From positions 1-64,000 of the forward strand of contig JACQYB010000037.1 in the NCBI GenBank assembly GCA_016208415.1: a stretch of DNA of 64,000 nt, in the 5' to 3' direction. This stretch comes from Betaproteobacteria bacterium. Its GTDB lineage: Bacteria; Pseudomonadota; Gammaproteobacteria; Burkholderiales; Rhodocyclaceae. Below, piece after piece: positions 57,601-64,000 of this stretch. Numbering within the stretch: the first letter of the stretch is position 1; every line of letters starts with the position of its first letter. The position numbers and the translations under genes were made by a program. The notes under the pieces are model-generated. The model had not been told where the DNA came from, searched no databases, and was given only the letters and a program-made list of their open reading frames with translations.

Positions 57601-57837
57601 CGGCCCATCCTCATGACCTCGTTTGCCTTCATCCTCGGCGTGCTGCCGCTGGCCATTTCCACCGGCGCCGGCGCCCAGAGCCGCCACGCCATCGGCACCG
57701 GCGTCATGGGGGGCATGATCGGGGCCACGCTGCTGGCCATCTTCCTCGTGCCGGTGTTCTTCGTCGTGGTCACGCGCCTGCTGCCGGGCCACCGCCGTCG
57801 CCGCAAGGAGGACGGGAAGGAGACGGGCCATGCGTAG
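54700..57837 (+). CDS. RND efflux transporter (AcrB/MexB, HAE1 type)
   Basis: A 1045-aa proton-driven pump. N-terminal MLARFFIDRPVFAWVIAIVI is standard. The proton-relay aspartates lie in AIGIVVDDAIVVVENVER. Other family motifs are GGSVGAIYRQFAVTL and SSKNAILIIEFAK. It starts 9 bases after the adaptor gene. Substrate is probably hydrophobic drugs or solvents; specificity cannot be read. It is length-typical and intact. Confidence 0.95.
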   Translation: MLARFFIDRPVFAWVIAIVIVLAGSLALRKLPVSQYPTVAPPSIAFNITYPGASSQVIEDTDTALIEQEMNGIEHLLYMEASSELGVGTLTLTFEPGTNIDTASVEAHNRYKRIEARLPEDVRRLGVPVTKPQRNYLMFVTIYSPDKSLDNVALGSFAAANVLDQIRRVKGVGEAILFGTEYSMRLWMKPDRLHAFNLAPSDVFRAVRAQNVQLATGELGQAPAAKGQQFTAVIVTRGRLQTPEEFGEVIVRAQPDGSTVRVKDVARVELGAENYNIFARIDGQPTAAVAVRVAPNGNALEVAKAVKARMAELAHFFPPGIAWEVPYDTSRFVDISITEVLFTLVEAMLLVFLVMYLFLENLRATLVPAVVVPVALMGAVAGLYALGYSINVLTLFAMVLAIGIVVDDAIVVVENVERIMTEEGLAPREATVKAMGQIFGAIIGITLVLSAVFVPVAFFGGSVGAIYRQFAVTLVLTMLFSALMALTLTPAMCATVLKHVPGKAHMPTTGFFGWFNRFFSRTTLGYRVTVSRVLGRTGRWLIVYLAIIAAAVVLFARLPGSFLPEEDQGYFISMIQLPPGATQERTLEVVRQAEEFYLKQPEVAHVIGVVGFSFFGRGQNAALVFTRLKDWDERKAPDSVAGAVIRRANMALSQIKQAMMFAVNVPPIPELGAVGGFDFRLQDRSGHGRDKLLEARNMALGLASQNPVLAGVRPEGQEPAPQLMLDIDHAKARALSIDLAELNDTLQSVLGVAYVNDFVRQGRILRVQMQAESSLRARPEDILRLPVRNTRGEMVPLAEIARPRWVVGLPKLDRYNGSPAVKISGTPAPGRSTGEAMAAMEEIAARLPPGFGFEWSGTSFEERLSGAQAPFLFALSLIVVFLALAALYESWSTPFAVILVVPLGILGALLAVSLRGLPNDVFFKVGLIAIIGLSSKNAILIIEFAKTLHEQGTDLVEATLEACRLRFRPILMTSFAFILGVLPLAISTGAGAQSRHAIGTGVMGGMIGATLLAIFLVPVFFVVVTRLLPGHRRRRKEDGKETGHA

Positions 57838-59251
57838 ATCCATGCCGGCCGTAGGGGCACTGCTCGCCGCCGCCCTGGGGGGCTGCAACCTGGCACCCGA
57901 TTACGTCCGCCCCCAGGCACCCGTACCCGAGCACTGGCCCGCCGCGGCCAGAGCGGAGGGCACCCGTCAGGTGGCGGACCTGGACTGGCAGACATTCTTT
58001 CCGGACCCGCGGCTGCGCGCACACATTGCGAGCGCGCTAGAGAACAACCGCGACCTGCGCATCGCCACCGCCCGGGTGGCGGAGGCCCGGGCGCTCCACG
58101 GCATCCAGCGTGCCGACCGCCTGCCGACGATAAACCTTGGCGCCGATCGCGTCGCTTCGCGCACGCCGGCGGATCTGTCCCAGAGCGGCCAGTCCCTCAT
58201 GGGCCAGCGCTATGACGTGAATCTTGGCCTGGCCGCCTTCGAACTGGACTTCTGGGGGCGGGTGCGCAACCTGGGGGAGGCGGCCCTGGCGTCGTACCTG
58301 GCCACCGAGCAGGCGCGCCGCTCTTTCCGCCTGTCGCTGATCTCCGACGTGGCCGATGCCTACCTGACGCTGCAGGAGATGGGGGAACGCATGGCGCTCG
58401 CCCGCGACACCGTGCAGTCGCGGCAGGAGGCGCGCGAACTGATGGCGCGGCGGCGCGAGGCGGGCATTGCCGGCGATCTGGATTTCCTGGCGGCGGAAGG
58501 GGCGCTGCACACGGCGCGGGTGGAGCTGGCGAGTCTGGAACGCCAGCAGGCCGGAGCCGAGAACCTGTTGCAGCTATTGGTGGCGGCACCACTTCCCGAG
58601 CTTCCTCCCGCCCGCGCCCTGACCGAGCAGGGCATCGTGCCGGACCTGGCCGCGAACCTGCCTTCGGACGTCCTGCTGCGCCGCCCCGACGTGGCCGCGG
58701 CGGAACAGCAGTTGATCGCGGCCAATGCCCACATCGGTGCCGCTCGGGCGGCGTTCTTCCCGCGCATCACCCTGACCGGCCTGTTCGGCACCGCCAGCCG
58801 GGCCTTGCATGGCCTGTTCAGCGCCGGATCCGAAACGTGGTCCTTCCAGCCCGTGCTCAGCCTGCCGTTGTTCGACGCCGGGCGCACGCGCGCCGGTGTC
58901 GATCTCGCCGAGGCGCGCAAGGTGATCGCCGTGGCGCAATACGAGAAGACCATCCAGCAGGCCTTCCGCGAGGTGGCCGACCTGCTGGTGGCACGGGACA
59001 AGCTGCGTCAGCAGCTCCAGGCGCAGGAAGCTTCCGGACGCGCCCAGAGCGAGCGCGTGCGACTCACCGGGGCGCGCTACAAGGCAGGCGTCGCCAACTA
59101 CCTGGAACTGCTCGACGCCCAGCGCGATTCCTTCGCCGCCCAGCAGGCGGTGGTGCAACTGCGGCGGCAATCGCTGTCGGCGTCGGCGCAACTCTACAAG
59201 GCCCTGGGTGGCGGCAGGCATGCCGGGGGCGAGGCCACGACATCACGGTAG
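57830..59251 (+). CDS. outer-membrane factor lipoprotein (OprM/NodT family)
   Basis: A 473-aa TolC-like outer-membrane channel overlapping the pump gene by 8 bases. The lipobox is AALGGCN. The two repeats of the TolC fold show LIADVADAYLTLQE-like and GLFGTASRALHGLF elements; FQPVLSLPLFDAGRTRAGV is diagnostic. With the adaptor and pump it makes a complete tripartite efflux system. Confidence 0.93.
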   Translation: MRRSMPAVGALLAAALGGCNLAPDYVRPQAPVPEHWPAAARAEGTRQVADLDWQTFFPDPRLRAHIASALENNRDLRIATARVAEARALHGIQRADRLPTINLGADRVASRTPADLSQSGQSLMGQRYDVNLGLAAFELDFWGRVRNLGEAALASYLATEQARRSFRLSLISDVADAYLTLQEMGERMALARDTVQSRQEARELMARRREAGIAGDLDFLAAEGALHTARVELASLERQQAGAENLLQLLVAAPLPELPPARALTEQGIVPDLAANLPSDVLLRRPDVAAAEQQLIAANAHIGAARAAFFPRITLTGLFGTASRALHGLFSAGSETWSFQPVLSLPLFDAGRTRAGVDLAEARKVIAVAQYEKTIQQAFREVADLLVARDKLRQQLQAQEASGRAQSERVRLTGARYKAGVANYLELLDAQRDSFAAQQAVVQLRRQSLSASAQLYKALGGGRHAGGEATTSR

Positions 59252-59714
59252 CGGTGTCGCGAACGCCGGGCATGTCCGTGACTTCGTCAGGCGTCGAGAC
59301 GGATTTCCGGGCGAAGCGAACGAGGCGCGCGCCTCGCGCCATCGCGTGAAGTCTTGCAGCCGTGCACAGAGCGCACGAAAAGTCCCATGCCGGTCGTCAT
59401 TAGGCGGACTAATTGACGCATAAGTATCGGCGCCTTGTCTTGTGCGGAGCGATGCTGCGATACTCCGGCGCAAAAAACAACAGCAGGAAAGACGGAAGTG
59501 ACATCCGGCATGGAGGAATTGCCGGGCTGTCCCAGGATGGAGGAGACGTCCTTGGTCTCGAGATGTATCTCGGGAGTCGGTATTGCCCGCAGATTGCGGC
59601 GCCGCAATTCGTTGCCGGGCGCCGCGATCAGCTATTGCCGTCGTGCGCCCTCCCATTCATTTGGTTTTCGAGTTACGGCAAGTAGTATATCAGAACATTA
59701 GCGAGAACTTATAT
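59252..59714 (+). other. intergenic region upstream of the NapC operon
   Basis: This 463-base gap has no convincing gene. It holds a candidate weak promoter, TTGGTT (59661-59666), 16 bases, TAGTAT (59683-59688), about 25 bases before the napC-like start. The last 50 bases are AT-rich. A small GC-rich palindrome lies near 59598. Short frames here show no ribosome site or family feature. Confidence 0.5.
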
Positions 59715-60368
59715 ATGGCTGAGAACGTCAAGATCCAACAGAGTGAACAGACGGCCGGGCAAGGAAGGGGGCTCTGGTCACGAATGAAGAGGCCTCCCAA
59801 CTGCTCCCTCCGCTCCCTGCTCGTTGTTGGAATCGTTGCAGGCATCGCCATCTGGGGCGGGCTGAACATGGCCATGGAATACACCAATCGCGCCGAGTTC
59901 TGCACTTCGTGCCACGAGATGACCATCCCATACGAAGAACTCAAGAAGACCGTCCATTACAAGAACCGCAGCGGCACCACCGTCCATTGTTCCGACTGCC
60001 ACGTTGCCAGCAGCAAGACTCCGACCGACTACATGTTCAAGTCCTTCCAGAAGCTCATGGCCGCGCGCGACGTCATCGGCCACATCAAGGGCACGGTGGA
60101 TACGCCGGAGAAGTTCGACGAACACCGCCTGACCATGGCCAAGCGCGTCTGGGAGCGCATGAAGGAGCGCGACTCGAAAGAGTGCCGCAACTGCCACAGC
60201 TTCGATACCATGGACACCACCAAGCAGAAGGACCGCTCCGCGGTGAAGCACGAAGGCGCCATCGAAGACGGCAAGACGTGCATCGACTGCCACAAGGGTA
60301 TCGTCCACAAGCCCGTCCATCAGATGCTTGAGGCGGAAGAAGCCAAGCAGGCCCAGAAGGACGGTTGA
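59715..60368 (+). CDS. NapC/NirT-family tetraheme quinol dehydrogenase
   Basis: A 217-aa membrane-anchored tetraheme cytochrome. A single helix (LLVVGIVAGIAIWGGLNMAM) is followed by four haem sites: CTSCH (63-67), CSDCH, CRNCH and CIDCH. Such proteins pass electrons between the quinone pool and periplasmic partners. It leads the operon with an EB_dh-like protein and flavocytochrome c. The start at 59715 has no strong ribosome site. Confidence 0.93.
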   Translation: MAENVKIQQSEQTAGQGRGLWSRMKRPPNCSLRSLLVVGIVAGIAIWGGLNMAMEYTNRAEFCTSCHEMTIPYEELKKTVHYKNRSGTTVHCSDCHVASSKTPTDYMFKSFQKLMAARDVIGHIKGTVDTPEKFDEHRLTMAKRVWERMKERDSKECRNCHSFDTMDTTKQKDRSAVKHEGAIEDGKTCIDCHKGIVHKPVHQMLEAEEAKQAQKDG

Positions 60369-60452
60369 TCGACAGGTTTGCGCCCCGACCCGCGGAGGGT
60401 CGGGGACAGTTCGTTTTCGCCCCATGCGGGCAGGCGCATTAGGAGCTGATAG

Positions 60453-61352
60453 ATGAAGAAGATTGCAGTTGCGGTGGTGGGCATGTTCGTCGCCGGCGGA
60501 GCGATGGCCGATGTTGACTGGTCCAAGGTTGCGCCGCGCAAGATGACCTTGTTCTACCCCGGGCAATCCGGTCTCGAGTGGATCATGAACAAGGCGGACC
60601 ACTCCGCCGTCCCCGACATCGTCAACAAGAAGCGCACCTGCGCCAAGTGTCACGAGGGCGATGCTGCCGATGTGGGCGCCGCCATCGTCGCCGGCAAGCC
60701 CGTGGGCCAGTCCAAGACGGTGCTCGAGCCCACGCCGCCCGCCGGCAAGGTGGGCGCCATTCCGGTGCTGTTCCAGGCCGCCCACGACGGCAACAAGATC
60801 TACTTCCGCTTCGAGTGGTCGCCGCCCAAGCTCGGCGGCAAGAAGCTCGATTCCAAGAACGAGGTCAAGCTGACCATGATGTTCGACGGCGGCGGCACGG
60901 TGGAAGTCGCGGAACTCAACGGCTGCTGGGGCACCTGCCACAACGACCTGCGCACCATGAAGGATGCGAAGGACGACAAGAAGCACAAGTACATCAAGGG
61001 GGCAGACCTCGCGGGCGGCAAGTTCATGAATCTGCTGCAGTTCCGCAGCGGCGAGAAGAAGCCCGTGGATGGCTACGTCACCGATGACCGCCACATGGAG
61101 GGCGGCAAGAGCCTGCTCAAGGCCGAGGGCAAGAAGGATGGCAACAAGTGGGTCGTGACCTTCGAGCGCGAACTCGCCGGCAAGGGCACGGGCGACCACA
61201 GCATCGCCGCCGACAAGATCTACAACTTCGGCTTTGCCATCCACGAGGACTACACGAACGCCCGCTTCCACTACGTGTCGCTGGGCTACCAGTTCGGCCT
61301 CGACAAGGCCGTGCCGGACGTCAAGAACTATATCAATGTCGCCAAGCAGTAG
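60453..61352 (+). CDS. periplasmic haem protein, ethylbenzene-dehydrogenase-gamma-like domain
   Basis: A 299-aa protein with a Sec signal ending GAMA. One standard haem c site is CAKCH (63-67). A second cysteine group is C158-W-G-T-C162-H163: three residues between cysteines instead of two. The body resembles the EB_dh (ethylbenzene dehydrogenase-related) domain (YFRFEWSPPKLGGKKLDS, GFAIHEDY), which binds haem b in related proteins. It could be the electron partner of the NapC-type protein. The start at 60453 follows AGGAG. Confidence 0.78.
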   Translation: MKKIAVAVVGMFVAGGAMADVDWSKVAPRKMTLFYPGQSGLEWIMNKADHSAVPDIVNKKRTCAKCHEGDAADVGAAIVAGKPVGQSKTVLEPTPPAGKVGAIPVLFQAAHDGNKIYFRFEWSPPKLGGKKLDSKNEVKLTMMFDGGGTVEVAELNGCWGTCHNDLRTMKDAKDDKKHKYIKGADLAGGKFMNLLQFRSGEKKPVDGYVTDDRHMEGGKSLLKAEGKKDGNKWVVTFERELAGKGTGDHSIAADKIYNFGFAIHEDYTNARFHYVSLGYQFGLDKAVPDVKNYINVAKQ

Positions 61353-61419
61353 CACCCGCAAGGCGCCAACTGTCGGGGCCCGTCGGGCTCAGTGCTTGTA
61401 ACCCCAGTTAGAGGAGGAG

Positions 61420-62004
61420 ATGGAGATGAGGATGAGATGGAGAGGACTCACCCTGGCGACGGGCGCAATCCTGTTTGCCGCGGGCGCCCACGCTGCGCCG
61501 GCCACGCCGGAAATGCTGGCCAACGCCTGCGCCGGTTGCCACGGCACCTACGGTGGCAGCGCGGGGCCCACCATGCCGAGCCTGGCGAACCAGTCCAAGA
61601 CGGCCATCGTCGAGGCGATGAAGAAGTTCAAGAGCGGGGAGCGTCTGTCGTCGATCATGGGACGCCTGGCCAAGGGCTACAGCGACGCACAAATCGAGGC
61701 CCTGGGGGGGTATTTCTCGGCGCAGAAGTTCCACCCCACCGTGCAGACGGTGGACAAGGCGAAGGTCGCCAGGGGTGCCAGCCTGCAGGAAGCCAACTGC
61801 TCGCGCTGCCACCTGGACGACGGCAAGGACGGCAAGGACGACACCCCGGTCATGGCCAGCCAGTGGCTGCCCTACCTGCAGATGCAGATGGCCGACTACC
61901 TGTCCGGCAAGCGCAAGATACCGGAAAAGATGGAGGAGAAGACCAAGCCCATGTCCAGGGAGGATCTTGACGCCCTGCTTCACTTCTACGCCAGCGTGAA
62001 ATAA
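61420..62004 (+). CDS. fccA: flavocytochrome c sulfide dehydrogenase, diheme subunit
   Basis: A 194-aa diheme cytochrome (haems at CAGCH and CSRCH) with a signal ending GAHA. It precedes fccB by 17 bases, the usual pairing, and accepts electrons from the flavin subunit. The spacing of its two domains is that of cytochrome c4-like FccA/SoxE. A GGAGGAG site precedes the start. Confidence 0.88.
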   Translation: MEMRMRWRGLTLATGAILFAAGAHAAPATPEMLANACAGCHGTYGGSAGPTMPSLANQSKTAIVEAMKKFKSGERLSSIMGRLAKGYSDAQIEALGGYFSAQKFHPTVQTVDKAKVARGASLQEANCSRCHLDDGKDGKDDTPVMASQWLPYLQMQMADYLSGKRKIPEKMEEKTKPMSREDLDALLHFYASVK

Positions 62005-62021
62005 CCGGGGAGACCAAAACA

Positions 62022-63329
62022 ATGACCATTGATCGCAGAGACTTTCTCCGCCTCCTGGGTGCAGGCGCCGGAGCAGGCGCCCTCTATGGGTGCGCGACCC
62101 CCGGCGGCGCGCCAGCGGTAGGCTCGTCCAAGGAACTCATGCCCAAGACCGGCCGGCGCGTGGTGGTGGTGGGCGGCGGCTACGGCGGCACCATCGCCGC
62201 CAAGTACATCCGCATGATGGACAAGTCCATCGAGGTGGTGCTGATCGAGCGCAATGACCACTTCGTGTCCTGCCCGTTCAGCAATCTCTACATCGGCGGC
62301 ATCATCAAGGACCTGACACCCCTGACCATCCGTTACGACAAGCTGGTGGCCAACCATGGTGTCAAGTTCGTGCAGGCGGAAGTCACGGCCGTCGACCCCG
62401 CGGCCAAGACCGTGGTCACCTCCCAGGGCACACTCAAGTACGACCGTCTCATCCTGTCCCCGGGCATCGACTTCCGCCTGGGCGAGGTGAAGGGCTACGA
62501 CGCGGCGGCCATGGAAATCATGCCCCACGCCTGGAAGGCCGGCCCGCAGACGGTGCTGCTCAGGAAGCAGCTCGAAGCCATGAAGGACGGCGGCACCGTG
62601 GTGATGAGCGCACCCCTGGCGCCCTACCGCTGCCCCCCCGGCCCCTACGAGCGGGCGAGCATGATCTCCTTCTACCTCAAGCACCACAAGCCGAAGTCGA
62701 AGCTGATCCTGCTGGACGCCAACCCCGACGTGGCATCGAAGGGTCCCCTGTTCAAGAAGGGCTGGAAGGACAACTACGCCAGCATCTTCCAGTACATGCC
62801 CGCCAAGAAGGTCACCGAGGTCAATGCCAGTTCCAGGTCCGTTCTGATCGAAGGCATTGACGAAGTCAAGGGCGACGTGGTGAACGTGATCCCGCCGCAG
62901 CGTGCGGGGCACATCGCCGTCGCCGCGGGGCTCGTGGGCGACGACAAGAACTGGTGCCCGGTCAACGCCACGACCTTCGAGTCCACCAAGCACAAGGACA
63001 TCCATGTCATCGGTGATGCGTGCATCGCCGGCGCCATGCCCAAGTCCGGCTATTCGGCCAATTCCGAGGCCAAGGTCTGTGCCACCAACGTGGTCGCCCT
63101 GATGAACGGCAAGGAACCGGTGGAGTTGTCCGGCATCAACACCTGCTACAGCTACATCACCGACAAGGAAGCGATCAGTGTGGCGGGTGTTTACGCGGTC
63201 AAGGACGGCAAGATCATCGGCGTGCCGAACTCGGGCGGCGTCTCGCCGGGCGACTACTCACAGGCCAAGACGGAAGCAATCTATGCGGAGAGTTGGCTGA
63301 GGAACATCCTCACCGAGATGTCGACCTGA
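62022..63329 (+). CDS. fccB: flavocytochrome c sulfide dehydrogenase, FAD subunit
   Basis: A 435-aa Tat-exported flavoprotein (DRRDFLRLLGAG). The FAD motif is VVVVGGGYGGTIAAKYIR. The two active-site cysteines of FCSD are in VSCPFSN and YRCPPGPYE. The C-terminal domain ends SWLRNILTEM. It oxidises sulfide to sulfur or polysulfide, giving electrons to FccA. The signal has a cysteine in LYGCATPG, which could be a lipid anchor. Confidence 0.92.
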   Translation: MTIDRRDFLRLLGAGAGAGALYGCATPGGAPAVGSSKELMPKTGRRVVVVGGGYGGTIAAKYIRMMDKSIEVVLIERNDHFVSCPFSNLYIGGIIKDLTPLTIRYDKLVANHGVKFVQAEVTAVDPAAKTVVTSQGTLKYDRLILSPGIDFRLGEVKGYDAAAMEIMPHAWKAGPQTVLLRKQLEAMKDGGTVVMSAPLAPYRCPPGPYERASMISFYLKHHKPKSKLILLDANPDVASKGPLFKKGWKDNYASIFQYMPAKKVTEVNASSRSVLIEGIDEVKGDVVNVIPPQRAGHIAVAAGLVGDDKNWCPVNATTFESTKHKDIHVIGDACIAGAMPKSGYSANSEAKVCATNVVALMNGKEPVELSGINTCYSYITDKEAISVAGVYAVKDGKIIGVPNSGGVSPGDYSQAKTEAIYAESWLRNILTEMST

Positions 63330-63374
63330 AATCCGCGGTCTCGAAATCGGTGCGCCCTCCCGGGCGCACCCGGG

Positions 63375-63401
63375 AAAAGCCCCGCCACGGCGGGGCTTTT
63401 T
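63375..63401. terminator. bidirectional terminator between fccB and cytochrome c4
   Basis: AAAAGCCCCG pairs with CGGGGCTTTT around a 6-base loop, with T runs on one side and A on the other. It lies between convergent genes and can end both transcripts. Confidence 0.88.
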
Positions 63402-63446
63402 CGTTCCTGCCTGCGGCTCCGGGAACCCCGTTCCCGTACTTCGCCG

Positions 63447-64000
63447 CTACTGCAGCCCGCCGACATACACCGCCACCGCCCGCGTCTCCAGTTCGGTCAG
63501 CTTCGAGGCGATGGCATGCATGATGGCATTGTCGTTGGTGCGCTCGCGCTTGTTGAATTCCTTGAGCTGGTTTTCCAGGTAGGCCGGATGCTGCCCGGCC
63601 AGGCGTGGCAACTGGTGGGTGCCGTGGCCGGAAGGACCGTGGCACGAACCGCAGGCTGCCATCCCCGAGTAAGGATTGCCCTTCAGGTAGATGTAGCGGC
63701 CCACCGCGGCGAGATCCGCATCCCCGGGCTGCTTCGCGGCCGCCTTCTTGGCCCCGAAATAGGCTGCCAGCCCGGCAATCTCGTCATCCTTCAGGTCGGC
63801 GGCCTGGTCGGACATGGTGTCGCTCTTGCGCCGCCCGTCGCGGAAATCCTTCAACTGCTTGACCATGTAGTCCGGATGCTGCGCCGCCAGGCGGGGGAAT
63901 ACCGCGCTGGCGCTTTCGCCCTCCATGCCGTGGCACAGGGCGCAGCGCCCGGCGACGAGCTCATCCACGCGCTTCGCATCGGCGGCCAGGACGGACGACG
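63447..64000 (-). CDS. cytochrome c4-type diheme protein, truncated by the window edge
   Basis: The frame is open at position 64000, so the N-terminus (mostly signal peptide) is missing. Haem sites are CALCH and CGSCH. The two halves are similar (FPRLAAQHPDYMVKQLKDFR and LPRLAGQHPAYLENQLKEFN), the c4 double-domain pattern. The stop is at 63447. Cytochrome c4 carries electrons to terminal oxidases or from FCSD. It converges on fccB. Confidence 0.9.
   Translation of the reverse strand, partial: SSVLAADAKRVDELVAGRCALCHGMEGESASAVFPRLAAQHPDYMVKQLKDFRDGRRKSDTMSDQAADLKDDEIAGLAAYFGAKKAAAKQPGDADLAAVGRYIYLKGNPYSGMAACGSCHGPSGHGTHQLPRLAGQHPAYLENQLKEFNKRERTNDNAIMHAIASKLTELETRAVAVYVGGLQ

Noticed and set aside
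53818..57888. Very long minus-strand frame of 1356 codons opposite the efflux genes
   Set aside because: It is the antisense shadow of the high-GC RND pump; composition is His/Arg/Gly-rich without motif, and the plus-strand frame is a full RND pump.
59435..59701. Short frames upstream of the NapC-type gene
   Set aside because: No ribosome site, no known motif, and frames overlap each other.

Overview
The window is high-GC chromosomal DNA from what looks like a betaproteobacterium with a respiratory, sulfur-active lifestyle (a Rhodocyclales-type genome is my best guess from gene content; no rRNA marker is present). It carries a molybdoenzyme operon with its own chaperone and metal uptake, a glyoxylate shunt (aceA, aceB), flavocytochrome c sulfide dehydrogenase, several c-type cytochromes and an RND efflux pump. 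Gene starts below were chosen by Shine-Dalgarno position, signal peptides and overlaps, so many are shorter than the longest open frame.

Layout. 0.1-9.7 kb: a periplasmic PhnD/AioX-like binding protein diverges from a B-C-A operon (4Fe-4S subunit, NrfD-type membrane subunit, Tat-exported molybdopterin subunit), followed by a TorD-like chaperone, three unrecognised proteins, a rhodanese-like protein and a polyferredoxin. A sigma-54-type promoter and GTTAC repeats sit in the divergent gap. 9.8-12.1 kb: a tungstate-type ABC importer (tupBCA) behind two palindromes. 12.2-19.7 kb: housekeeping genes (DUF192 protein, pseudouridine synthase, cold-shock protein, clpS-clpA, RraA family, aceA with a structured leader, a Uma2 protein). 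19.8-27.6 kb: a SWIM/Snf2 helicase, then cas2-cas1-cas2-csx16-can2/card1-csm6, a type III CRISPR adaptation plus cyclic-oligoadenylate signalling set with no effector complex and only one repeat-like sequence in view, then a second Uma2 protein. 27.7-34.2 kb: ChaN/PDZ protein, M1-like peptidase, two transcription regulators, haloacid dehalogenase.

34.2-48.8 kb is the most unusual part. The malate synthase gene aceB has lost its normal 3' end and is followed by five partial aceB copies on the same strand. Between the copies lie small gene cassettes: an AT-richer operon of unknown genes with a queuosine-precursor transporter, a RelE/AbrB-like pair, a HEPN/MNT pair, a PIN/Phd pair, a DUF2281/PIN pair, a HigBA pair, and a three-gene module (outer-membrane protein, Sec-exported peptide with a double-glycine-like motif, exported C39 peptidase) present once intact and once decayed. 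Four copies end in the aceB 3' terminus, each followed by a different hairpin. I read this as repeated foreign DNA capture anchored in aceB.

48.8-64 kb: an MFS transporter, an OmpA-like protein, 2,4-dienoyl-CoA reductase, an RND efflux operon (MFP-pump-outer-membrane factor), and a four-gene electron-transfer operon (NapC-type tetraheme, EB_dh-like haem protein, FccA, FccB) convergent with a cytochrome c4 that runs off the right edge. The NapC and FccAB genes suggest electrons from sulfide or another sulfur compound exchange with the quinone pool, while the first operon is a separate quinone-linked oxyanion or sulfur oxidoreductase.
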